64,000 bases of DNA from Methylocystaceae bacterium (GTDB lineage: Bacteria; Pseudomonadota; Alphaproteobacteria; Rhizobiales; Beijerinckiaceae). Under the pieces are notes generated by a model. That model was not told the DNA's origin. It did no database searches and saw only the letters and a program-made list of their open reading frames with translations. Where the stretch lies: contig WSXZ01000017.1 in NCBI GenBank assembly GCA_009773555.1, forward strand, positions 1 through 64,000, in the 5' to 3' direction. Positions within the stretch are counted from its first letter, which is position 1; each line of letters begins with the position of its first letter. Made by a program: the position numbers and the translations under genes. This document shows positions 1 to 7,624 of this stretch, piece by piece.

Positions 1-894
1 CCAACCGACGATCGGCGCCTTGGCGAAGTTGGCCTCACGCGCCTGGTAGAGCGCCGGCTGCCAGAGAATGGGATGGATCGTCGGGTCGGGCCGCCAGGTT
101 TTGCTGAAAAAGCCGGAAGCCTGGACATGCGTCGCGTTGGTCACGAGCGACAGATAATAGGTGTCCGGGTGCGATCTGAACCGGGCGTTGGCCTTGCGGC
201 AGCCCTGCAGCGTCATGTCGAAGGCGAGATTGTCCTCGCCCACAACGAAGGCGCCGGCGTCAAGACGCGCCATTGCCGCTTTCGCGTCGGCTTCGCCGTT
301 GGTCCATTGGTCGAGATGGAGATCGAAGGGCTTGCGCATGGCGCTCGGCACGCCGGCGGCCATTCCGAGAAAATTGAATGAATCCGCAATGAACCGGCTC
401 GGCCTGCGCTTAAGCCGTCCGTCTTCACGATCGCAGCCGAAGCCGTAAGGCAGCAACGAGCCGTTGATGGCGCCGGCGACGCTGATCACGCCTTCCACCC
501 AGCCAGCGTTTGTCCCTTGCCCCCAGAAATCGCTGGCGAGCAGCGCCTGCAACTGCATGGCGGTCTGGGCGCCTGCGCCATGGCCGACGACGATGACCGG
601 GTTTTCCGCCGACCACTCCGGCGCAAAAGGGTCCGCATATTCCCGCGAATAGCGGGCGTGGCGCGCCTCGCTGCTGTGCTGCGCGCCGTAATCGACCCTT
701 CCGCCGCCGATTTGCGCGAAAAGCTCGCAGGCGCGATCATGGAACGAGCTGACCGCTCCCACCTTCGCTTCATGGACCGCGAAAGGTTCGCCAATTTGAT
801 CGAGCGCGTCGCCCCAATAAGGAAGTCCGAATTCCTGAGGACCCCAGCCGAAGAAATCATGCACGAAAATAATATGAGTGGATTTGAGCGCCAT
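1..894 (-). CDS. Family I.5 (BTL2-type) lipase-like protein lacking the nucleophile serine; 3' end beyond window
   Basis: The 298 visible residues run off the left window edge. They resemble thermoalkalophilic I.5 triacylglycerol lipases: HDFFGWG oxyanion region at 12-18, HDRACE at 52-57, VDYGAQH at 67-73, RHARY at 78-82, LDQW at 194-197 and PDTYYLS at 243-249. The residues equivalent to the family zinc ligands appear kept (D53, H73, H79, D195). The nucleophile elbow, normally AHSQG, reads G104-H-G-A-G108, so Ser is Gly and ordinary ester hydrolysis is not expected. ATG at 894 is preceded in frame by a TAG about 15 bases upstream, so no much longer start exists. No clear signal peptide is seen. 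It lies 41 bases after the tyrosinase stop, so cotranscription is likely. The region of the catalytic Asp and His is outside the window. The fold assignment is from family knowledge; loss of activity is inferred. Confidence 0.75.
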   Translation of the reverse strand, partial: MALKSTHIIFVHDFFGWGPQEFGLPYWGDALDQIGEPFAVHEAKVGAVSSFHDRACELFAQIGGGRVDYGAQHSSEARHARYSREYADPFAPEWSAENPVIVVGHGAGAQTAMQLQALLASDFWGQGTNAGWVEGVISVAGAINGSLLPYGFGCDREDGRLKRRPSRFIADSFNFLGMAAGVPSAMRKPFDLHLDQWTNGEADAKAAMARLDAGAFVVGEDNLAFDMTLQGCRKANARFRSHPDTYYLSLVTNATHVQASGFFSKTWRPDPTIHPILWQPALYQAREANFAKAPIVGW

Positions 895-935
895 CGCCGG
901 TCCGAAACTCTATAGAAAATCAAAGTGTTCTGCGC

Positions 936-1901
936 TCAAATGAGCGCGTCGTATTCGTAGATCGCGCTCACGTCGAGCGTCTCCCGCGGCGTCGCGCTGC
1001 GGCCGAGCGGCGAGCTGATCGGATCGTCGATGCGATGACCTTTGAGATCCGCGCCCGCCGTCATGTCTGGAATGTAGACTCGCCCATTTCGGGACATCCA
1101 ACTCTCCCAGAGGCGATCAATGTTGCAATGATTGAGAAAGAAAACCGGATCATTGGGCGAGGAGCCAAGCAACATCTCTCCGCCAATCCAGACGTGGACG
1201 AGATTGTGCATCGAGGTCGCGGAAACGCTGTCGTCGTTCATCCACCCTTCGATGCGATTACGGAAGCTGTTCGCGTCAGCGTCCCAGTCGGGCGAATCAT
1301 AGGGCGACAGCGCCAGCGCGTTCGCCACATGCGCCGTTCTCGGCAGCGCGTCGGCGCTCACGCCAAAGGCCCGCCGGAGGCCGCGGTTCACCGAACGCAA
1401 CTCTCCGGAGATATTCGTGGAGATGCGCACTCTGAACGCGGATGGATCGTTTGCGTCAAACGCGAACGGGCCGGTAGCGACCGGATTTCCCTCGCCGCCC
1501 ATGCAGTCCGCGCCCCAGATTGTGGCCGCGCTCTGGTCCTGCGGCGGCAAGTCGCCGTCTTCCGCCCAATCCCAGTAGGGCAGACCAAAATTCGCGTCGT
1601 CCAGGACCCGCTGGAGGTTTTGCTCGAAGACCATCAGCATCACACGGTGCCATGGCGCGAAAATTGGCCCGCGGTGCGCTGCGTTCCGCTGCGCGGGATT
1701 TCCCGGCGGCGTCTCGATCATCATCGCGGTGACGTGCCAGATGACGAAAAGATCGTAGGTGCTCACTGAGCGCGCGGCGCCGGGAATGCCGAATTCATCC
1801 GTCGTTCGGCCGGACGCCTCTTTTTTCAATAGTTTGACGCCCTCGATATATTGATCGCGAACCGCTGGGTTCGTTGAAATGTCGTTTCGGACGACGGCCA
1901 T
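936..1901 (-). CDS. Tyrosinase family protein (type-3 dicopper oxidase)
   Basis: This 321-residue copper enzyme is expected to oxidise monophenols and/or diphenols to o-quinones. The CuA histidines are H56, H76 (AAHRGP) and H85 (APWH); the CuB histidines are H232 and H236 (MHNLVH) and H258 (NHCNIDRLW). PYWDW at 108-112 is also typical. ATG at 1901 is chosen because AGGAGAGA precedes it; the open frame continues upstream but overlaps the caddie gene. No signal peptide is visible, so the protein is cytoplasmic unless carried by a partner. The upstream gene, 35 bases away, encodes a MelC1-like caddie, which fits copper loading. Whether it acts as tyrosinase, catechol oxidase or o-aminophenol oxidase cannot be told from motifs. 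Confidence 0.9.
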   Translation of the reverse strand: MAVVRNDISTNPAVRDQYIEGVKLLKKEASGRTTDEFGIPGAARSVSTYDLFVIWHVTAMMIETPPGNPAQRNAAHRGPIFAPWHRVMLMVFEQNLQRVLDDANFGLPYWDWAEDGDLPPQDQSAATIWGADCMGGEGNPVATGPFAFDANDPSAFRVRISTNISGELRSVNRGLRRAFGVSADALPRTAHVANALALSPYDSPDWDADANSFRNRIEGWMNDDSVSATSMHNLVHVWIGGEMLLGSSPNDPVFFLNHCNIDRLWESWMSRNGRVYIPDMTAGADLKGHRIDDPISSPLGRSATPRETLDVSAIYEYDALI

Positions 1902-1910
1902 CGTCTCTCT

Positions 1911-1946
1911 CCTGAAAATCAATGTTCGCCTGAAAATCAATGCTCG
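1911..1946. repeat. 18-bp tandem duplication at the caddie stop / tyrosinase leader
   Basis: Two adjacent 18-base units (1911-1928 and 1929-1946) differ at one base. The unit reads CCTGAAAATCAATGYTCG on the plus strand. The duplication spans the end of the caddie gene, including its stop codon, and the spacer before the tyrosinase ribosome binding site. Confidence 0.85.
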
Positions 1947-2365
1947 TGTTTTGAGCCTTTCTTCACTGCGGGCCTGCTTTTCCGAGCAGGAGCGGGCCGG
2001 CGCTTGTGGCTTGCTGGAGGGCGGCTCTTGCTCGGCGCCGGCTTTCGCTCGAACTCCTCGGGAAAGCCGTCGATCAGCGCCCGCACCATGTTGACCGCCG
2101 ACGCGGTCTGGTAGTTCGGCAATGAATGACAATGAACCTGGCCAGTCGCATCGACGCCGAGCGGCGCGCGAATATTCTTTCCGTCGACCAGGATCTTGTA
2201 GGTCGTGACGATTTCGATCTCGTGGCCGCGATAATTGTCCTCGCGCACCGACTGCGCGCCGCCCGCGCCATGACCGGCGTGCGCTGGCGCTTTGTCGCGC
2301 GCGCGCTTGAGATAGTCGCTGAGTTTGCGAGGGGCGGCGCTCGTCGCGAGCTTCTTGGTCTCCAT
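1937..2365 (-). CDS. MelC1-like tyrosinase caddie (putative copper chaperone)
   Basis: The 142-residue product has a central block, residues 44-106 (NYRGHEIEI, ILVDGKNI, HCHSLPNYQTASAVNMVRALID), that follows the layout of Streptomyces MelC1 caddies: YxGRxIxx, a VxIDGxxL strand, an SxxxHYxxxPT turn, then a helix with AARAAVD. H78, C79, H80 and Y85 could serve copper transfer. The tail (109-142) is rich in Lys, Arg, Pro and Ala and ends KHEH. Unlike Streptomyces MelC1 there is no Tat or Sec signal, matching a cytoplasmic tyrosinase. ATG at 2365 is chosen because GGAGGG precedes it; an upstream ATG at 2380 has that sequence inside the frame. It is first in the tyrosinase operon. The assignment rests on remembered family pattern plus location. 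Confidence 0.55.
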   Translation of the reverse strand: METKKLATSAAPRKLSDYLKRARDKAPAHAGHGAGGAQSVREDNYRGHEIEIVTTYKILVDGKNIRAPLGVDATGQVHCHSLPNYQTASAVNMVRALIDGFPEEFERKPAPSKSRPPASHKRRPAPARKSRPAVKKGSKHEH

Positions 2366-2657
2366 AAGCCCTCCGCACAATTCCTTTTATGCAATCCGAC
2401 GAAGCTGTAGGCGCGAAGGCTTCAAGTGCTCGAAAAATCTACAAACTTCAGTCGAAGGTTCGCCTCATCAAAACGGATTGGATTGGAAATTTTTCACCAG
2501 CATTATGACGCTGGCCAATGGACAGTGATGTCAAGTGAATTCACAAACCGTTAGAATCGATGAATTATTTTCGCTACTTGGAAACTCCCGCCCTCATCGC
2601 GATCGGAAAAACTTGCGTCGCTTGTCGGCGAGGCTTAGCGACTCGATCGAGGCATCA

Positions 2658-4454
2658 ATGTCCGATTCGATGGTTCCCGCCTTTCTTGGGGTCGAGCGCT
2701 CCGTGCTCGGTCGACGTTGGCGCGGGCGTTTGGACGCCAGAGGCGAGGCGCAAGCGCTCGCGTTGACCCAGGCGCATGGCATCGACGATTTCCTTGCGCG
2801 GGTGATCGCCGGGCGCGGCGTGACGGTCGCCGACGCCGCCGGCTATCTCGATCCTAAGCTGCGCGACCTCCTGCCGGACCCGTCGTCGCTGCGCGACATG
2901 GACGCGGCGACGAGCCGGCTTGCGCATGCGATCGAACGCAGCGAGCAGATCGCCATTTTCGGCGACTATGACGTCGACGGCGCCTGCTCCTCCGCGTTGC
3001 TCATCGACTTTTGGCGCGCGGCCGGCGCGCCGGAGCCATTGCTCCATATTCCCGACCGGATCATCGAGGGCTATGGGCCGAATGTCGAGGCGATCCGCGA
3101 TCTCGCGGCGCGAGGCGCGACTCTGCTGGTCACCGTCGACTGCGGGACTTCAAGTCACGACGCGTTCGCCGTCGCGCGGGCGCTTGGCCTCGATGTGATC
3201 GTCCTCGACCATCATCAGGCGCCGGAAATCCTGCCGGACGCGCTCGTCGTCAATCCAAATAGGCTCGATGATCTTTCGGGGCAGGGAGCGCTCTGCGCGG
3301 CGGGGGTGGTTTTTCTTGTCCTCGTCGGATTGTTGAGGACGCTGCGTACGCGCGGCTGGTGGAGCAATGATCGACCTGAGCCGGATCTTCTCGCCGCGCT
3401 CGATCTCGTCGCGCTGGCGACGGTCGCTGACGTTTCTCCGCTGGCGCGGCTCAACCGGGCGCTCGTCGCCAAGGGTCTGATGGTGATGGCGGGGCGATCC
3501 CGGCCAGGGCTTGCCGCGTTGATGGACGCCGCCCGTTTGGATGGACCGCCGCGCGCCTATCATCTTGGTTTCGCGCTTGGGCCGCGGATTAACGCCGGCG
3601 GTCGGATCGGCGACGCTGGCCTCGGCGCAAGGCTTCTCACTCTCGCCGACGGCGCGGAAGCGCATCGCATCGCCCTCGAGCTGGACCGACTGAATGGCGA
3701 ACGACAGGTCGTCGAAAGGATGATTCTCGAGCAGGCGGTCGCCGAGGCGGAAGCGCAGTTGGGGCGATCCAATCGACTGTCCTGTCTCGTCGTGCACGGC
3801 CAGGATTGGCATCCGGGCGTCGTCGGGCTGATCGCATCGCGCTTAAAGGAACGCTTCAATACTCCAGCATTTGTTATTGCTTTCAATGGAGAAAATGGAA
3901 CAGGTTCAGGTAGGAGTTTAAGTGGCGTCGACCTTGGAGCGGCGGTGCGGCGCGCCGTCGATCTGGGCTTGGCGGTGAAGGGGGGCGGGCATGCGATGGC
4001 CGCCGGCGTGACGTTGGCCCGGGGCAAGATCGACGAGTTTCGCGCCTTTCTCGATGAGGCGCTGGAAGCGTCCGTCGAAGCCGCGCGTCTCGACGACGCG
4101 CTGGTTGTCGACGCGGCGGTCGCCGGACGGGGAGTCTGTCTCGAACTGCTGCGACGGGTCGAGCTGGCCGGTCCATTCGGGCAGGGCAACCCCGAACCCC
4201 TGTTTGCCCTGCCCGAGCAGCAGGTCACATTCGCTCAGACGGTCGGGGCCGATCATGTGCGCGCCCGCTTGCGCTCGCGCGACGGCGCAACGGTTGACGC
4301 CATCGCCTTTCGCGCCGTGCATTCGCCGCTGGGCGAAGCGCTATTGAGGCGCGATGGCGCACAGCTTCACGTCGCCGCCAAACTGTCACGCAATGTCTTT
4401 CGCGGCATCGAGCGCGTCGAGACGCGAATCGTCGACCTCGCGCGCGTTCAATGA
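2658..4454 (+). CDS. recJ: Single-stranded-DNA-specific exonuclease RecJ
   Basis: RecJ degrades single-stranded DNA 5' to 3' in recombination and mismatch or base-excision repair. DHH phosphoesterase motifs are clear: GDYDVDG, VDCGT and DHHQ in the N-terminal half and GGGHAMAAG in the DHHA1 region, followed by an OB-type C-terminal domain. ATG at 2658 gives 598 residues beginning MSDSMVPAFLGVERSVLGRRW, where family similarity starts, with a GAGG upstream. A GTG at 2535 would add 41 unlike residues. Between about 3860 and 3925 the codons become AT-rich although the protein (NTPAFVIAFNGENGTGSGRS) stays family-like. Confidence 0.95.
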   Translation: MSDSMVPAFLGVERSVLGRRWRGRLDARGEAQALALTQAHGIDDFLARVIAGRGVTVADAAGYLDPKLRDLLPDPSSLRDMDAATSRLAHAIERSEQIAIFGDYDVDGACSSALLIDFWRAAGAPEPLLHIPDRIIEGYGPNVEAIRDLAARGATLLVTVDCGTSSHDAFAVARALGLDVIVLDHHQAPEILPDALVVNPNRLDDLSGQGALCAAGVVFLVLVGLLRTLRTRGWWSNDRPEPDLLAALDLVALATVADVSPLARLNRALVAKGLMVMAGRSRPGLAALMDAARLDGPPRAYHLGFALGPRINAGGRIGDAGLGARLLTLADGAEAHRIALELDRLNGERQVVERMILEQAVAEAEAQLGRSNRLSCLVVHGQDWHPGVVGLIASRLKERFNTPAFVIAFNGENGTGSGRSLSGVDLGAAVRRAVDLGLAVKGGGHAMAAGVTLARGKIDEFRAFLDEALEASVEAARLDDALVVDAAVAGRGVCLELLRRVELAGPFGQGNPEPLFALPEQQVTFAQTVGADHVRARLRSRDGATVDAIAFRAVHSPLGEALLRRDGAQLHVAAKLSRNVFRGIERVETRIVDLARVQ

Positions 4455-4466
4455 AGCCGAGCAGAC

Positions 4467-4484
4467 TGTGGCGCCAAGGCCACA
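4467..4484 (+). terminator. Hairpin after recJ
   Basis: A perfect 6-bp stem TGTGGC/GCCACA with a 6-base loop lies 12 bases after the recJ stop. No T-run follows, so termination or simple mRNA-end protection are both possible. Confidence 0.3.
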
Positions 4485-4730
4485 CCCTGCTTTCAATCTC
4501 GGCACACGCACGCTTTTGGAGCGTGGTGTCGCATTTTGGTCTCATTCCAGACGCCTGCTGACGCCAGCGTAACTGCGTTTAACGACAACTTCACACATCA
4601 ACGAGACACTTCGCGGGTTGTGCCGCGCGGCGGTTTTCCACGTCGCGTCGTAAATGAAGGAAACGTCGCCGCTTGCGGGGCGGGCTTCAGTGCAGTCGGC
4701 GGATCGAAGTTGGTGGCAAGGACCGTCTGG

Positions 4731-5705
4731 ATGCGATTTGTCGTCTTTAAGAACGCTGCTCATGCGCCGCGTCCGCTCGTTCGCTCCTCAATCATCCTTT
4801 CCAAACTGCTGCCTCTTGTCTGTCTCGGCGCGCTCGCCGGATGCTCTTCGACCACGGGATCGCATAGGAGCGCCGGCCTCGGCGGATTCGGGCAGATCGA
4901 CCCGCGTTACGGGGTGCGTCCCAGCCCGCGGGTCATTGCGGATGGCGAAGAAGTGCCGAAGGGCGGCGGCGCCTATATGGTCGGCAAGCCCTATAAGATC
5001 GCCGGCCGAACCTATTACCCGAGCGAGAATGGCTCGGATTTCCATGGGCGACGCACCGCCAATGGCGAAATATTCGACAGGGCGTCGATTTCCGCCGCCC
5101 ATCCCACGATGCCGCTGCCGAGCTATGCGCGGGTCACCAATTTGCGCAATGACCGTTCGATCGTGGTGCGCGTCAACGATCGTGGACCCTATCATGGCGG
5201 ACGCGTGATGGACGTCTCCCAGCGCGTGGCGCACGCGCTTGATTTTCATGGCGTCGGCACGACGCGCGTGAAAGTGGAATGGGTCGGGCGCGCCGATCTT
5301 GAGGGAGACGACGACGAAAAACTCCTTGCGACCCTGCGCGACGATGGCCAACCGGCGCAGATCGACGCGCCGGTGATGACGGCGGCGAACGAGGATCCGG
5401 CGCGTGCGGCGCGCTATGATGAAAGGGCGGAAGTCGCCGAACTCGCGGCGCGCGTCGCCTATGAGAATGGGCAGGCGTCAGACGATCAGATGCGGGCCCA
5501 TGCCAGGCAGGAGAGCGAGGCGCCCCTGCCTCCCTCGCGCGAGCAAGCCAGCATCGACGAAGAACCCGTCGCTTCGACCCAGAAGGTGAGGAAAATTGTA
5601 GCGCCGTTGCCGCCAGTGCGGCCCGCGCATCTCGGCGGCGCCCGTCAAGCTTCCGCTCACAACGCCGTCCGACAGGCGCTGAACTCCTCGGTTCGGACGA
5701 ACTGA
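4731..5705 (+). CDS. rlpA: RlpA-family septal lipoprotein (DPBB domain) with a shortened core
   Basis: RlpA proteins are envelope lipoproteins with a double-psi beta-barrel that cut peptidoglycan strands lacking stem peptides. The 324-residue product has a signal with lipobox LAGC (Cys38). The barrel runs from about 80 to 186 with FHGRRTANGE (104-113), AAHPTMPLPSYARVTNL (122-138), RVNDRGPY (147-154) and RVMDVSQRVA. In relatives GRTYxPxE is followed by a stretch containing ASWYG before FHGR; here YYPSEN (95-100) joins directly to GSDFHGR, so about a dozen residues are absent without a frame break. The C-terminal third is low complexity; no SPOR domain is seen. ATG at 4731 has AAGGA upstream and precedes the hydrophobic segment suitably. 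Confidence 0.85.
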   Translation: MRFVVFKNAAHAPRPLVRSSIILSKLLPLVCLGALAGCSSTTGSHRSAGLGGFGQIDPRYGVRPSPRVIADGEEVPKGGGAYMVGKPYKIAGRTYYPSENGSDFHGRRTANGEIFDRASISAAHPTMPLPSYARVTNLRNDRSIVVRVNDRGPYHGGRVMDVSQRVAHALDFHGVGTTRVKVEWVGRADLEGDDDEKLLATLRDDGQPAQIDAPVMTAANEDPARAARYDERAEVAELAARVAYENGQASDDQMRAHARQESEAPLPPSREQASIDEEPVASTQKVRKIVAPLPPVRPAHLGGARQASAHNAVRQALNSSVRTN

Positions 5706-5765
5706 GGCGCCGCGCGCCATCTTCTCCCGGCTTGCCGCGCTGCGGCGTAAAGACGGGAGCGCGTC

Positions 5766-6953
5766 TTGCCGAAATTTCCCGGGCTTCACCTTATACTGAC
5801 GCTCTTCGCATTTTGCGCGCTTGGCGCAGCGCCGTCGCGCGCCCAGAATTTTCAAACGAGCGTCCCGAGCGCGATTCTGATCGACGCCGGCACCAACACC
5901 GTCCTGTTCGAGAAGGGCGCGGACGACTACCAGAAACCAGCTTCGACGGTGAAAATTCTCACGGCGGAACTGATCTTCCAGGCCTTGGCCGAGGACAGAC
6001 TGCATCTCGACGACGAATTCACCGTTTCCGAGCACGCCTGGCGCACCGGCGGGGCGCCGGCGGGCGGATCGGCGATGTTCCTTGCGCTCAACAGTCGCGC
6101 GCGCGTCGAGGATCTCCTTCGCGGTCTCGTGATCCAGTCCGGCAATGACGCCGCGATTACGCTTGCGGAAGGTCTGGCGGGCTCGGAAGAAGCCTTCGTC
6201 ATGCGGATGAACAAACGCGCGGACGAGCTTGGCCTTGTGAAATCGCGCTTCGGCAACCCCTGGGGCATGGACGGTCCCGATCAAAAGGTGACGGCGCGCG
6301 AAATGGCGAAGCTCGCGGCGCATATCATCAAGACCTATCCGCAGTTCTATGGCTATTTCGGCGAAAAGGAGTTCACCTGGAACAAGATTCGTCAGCAGAA
6401 TCGCAATCCGCTGCTGACGATGAGCGTCGGCGCCGACGGGCTGAAAACCGGCAATATCGATAAGAACAGCGGCTATGGACTAGTTGGCTCGGCCACGCAG
6501 GACGGCCGACGCCTGATCGTCGCCGTTTACGGCGCGAAGAGCGCGAAGGAGCGGGCCGAAGAAGCGCGCAAATTGCTGCAATGGGGATTCAGGAATTTTG
6601 AGGAGAAGGAACTGTTCAAGGCCGGCGAGCCGGTTGGCCCGGCGCAGGTCTATGGCGGCACGCAGGGCTCCGTGGAGCTGGTCGCCAAGGAAGACGTCAA
6701 GGTGCTCCTGCCGCGCGGCGCGAACGAGAGGCTGATGGGCAAGATCGTTTACGAAGGCCCTGTGCTGGCGCCGGTCGAGGCGGGCGCATCGGTTGGACGC
6801 CTCGAAGTGAAACGCGGAAATTCCGTCGTGCTCGAACAGCCGCTGCAGACCGCCGAAGCGGTCGAGCAGGGATCGCTGCCGCGGCGCGCCTTCGACGCTA
6901 TTTACGAATCCGCCGCCGCGGCCATCCACCAGAAACTCTCCGGCAAGAAATGA
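5766..6953 (+). CDS. D-alanyl-D-alanine carboxypeptidase (PBP5/DacF type)
   Basis: This serine DD-carboxypeptidase trims the terminal D-Ala from peptidoglycan pentapeptides in the periplasm. A signal peptide covers residues 1 to about 26 (ending SRAQ). The three penicillin-binding motifs are S60-T-V-K63, S125-G-N127 and K227-T-G229. The C-terminal part (about 285-375) matches the PBP5 beta-rich domain, followed by an amphipathic end (AIYESAAAAIHQKLSGKK) that may bind the membrane. It starts with TTG after GGGAG. Its last four bases overlap the start of tmk, and rlpA lies 60 bases upstream, forming a cell wall / nucleotide operon. Confidence 0.93.
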   Translation: MPKFPGLHLILTLFAFCALGAAPSRAQNFQTSVPSAILIDAGTNTVLFEKGADDYQKPASTVKILTAELIFQALAEDRLHLDDEFTVSEHAWRTGGAPAGGSAMFLALNSRARVEDLLRGLVIQSGNDAAITLAEGLAGSEEAFVMRMNKRADELGLVKSRFGNPWGMDGPDQKVTAREMAKLAAHIIKTYPQFYGYFGEKEFTWNKIRQQNRNPLLTMSVGADGLKTGNIDKNSGYGLVGSATQDGRRLIVAVYGAKSAKERAEEARKLLQWGFRNFEEKELFKAGEPVGPAQVYGGTQGSVELVAKEDVKVLLPRGANERLMGKIVYEGPVLAPVEAGASVGRLEVKRGNSVVLEQPLQTAEAVEQGSLPRRAFDAIYESAAAAIHQKLSGKK

Positions 6954-7624
6954 CCTTCCAGGCGACGCCCGAAAAAGGCCGCTTCATCACCTTCGAAGGC
7001 GGCGAGGGCGTCGGCAAGTCGACGCAGCTTGCGCGGCTCGCCGAGCATTTGCGCGATTGCGGTTTCGAAGTGGTGACGACGCGCGAGCCCGGCGGCACCC
7101 CAAAGGCCGAGAAGCTCCGCGCCTTCCTGCTCTCGGGACGCGCCGCGCCGCTTGGTCCGCTCGCCGAGGCGGCGCTGTTCTCGGCGGCGCGCGCCGATCA
7201 TGTCGAAAACTTGATCGCGCCGGCCCTGAAGCGCGGCGCATGGGTGCTGTGCGACCGCTTCGCCGATTCGACCCGCGCCTATCAGGGCGCGCGCGGCGGC
7301 GTCGACGCCAAGACTCTGGCGCTGCTCGAAAGAGCGGCGGTCGGCGAGACGCGGCCGGATCTGACGATCATGCTCGACCTGCCGGCGCAAGATGGCCTCA
7401 CGCGGGCGGCGTCGCGGCGGAACGGCGAAGAGGTTGATCGTTTCGAAAGCGAAGCGCCGGCCTTTCATGAGGAGCTGCGGCAGGCCTTCCGCGACATCGC
7501 CGAGAGCGAGCCGGAACGCTGCTGCGTGATTGACGCCGGCATGTCCATCGACGACGTCGCGCGCGCGGTGCAGCGTGTCGTTCACGACCGCTTCCTGGCG
7601 CACGCCGCACAAGCCGCGCAATGA
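6950..7624 (+). CDS. tmk: Thymidylate kinase
   Basis: Tmk converts dTMP to dTDP with ATP, an essential step of dTTP supply. The 224-residue protein has the P-loop EGGEGVGKST (about 16-25), the TREPGGT substrate motif (44-50), the CDRFADST segment and a lid with Arg residues (TRAASRRNGEEVDRFE). Length is normal for the bacterial enzyme. It overlaps dac upstream and holB downstream by four bases each (ATGA), indicating translational coupling. Confidence 0.96.
   Translation: MTFQATPEKGRFITFEGGEGVGKSTQLARLAEHLRDCGFEVVTTREPGGTPKAEKLRAFLLSGRAAPLGPLAEAALFSAARADHVENLIAPALKRGAWVLCDRFADSTRAYQGARGGVDAKTLALLERAAVGETRPDLTIMLDLPAQDGLTRAASRRNGEEVDRFESEAPAFHEELRQAFRDIAESEPERCCVIDAGMSIDDVARAVQRVVHDRFLAHAAQAAQ

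Noticed and set aside
936-2378. 480-residue open frame covering tyrosinase and an Arg-rich N-terminus
   Set aside because: The first 159 residues overlap the caddie gene in another frame and look non-coding; the tyrosinase has its own strong ribosome binding site at 1901.
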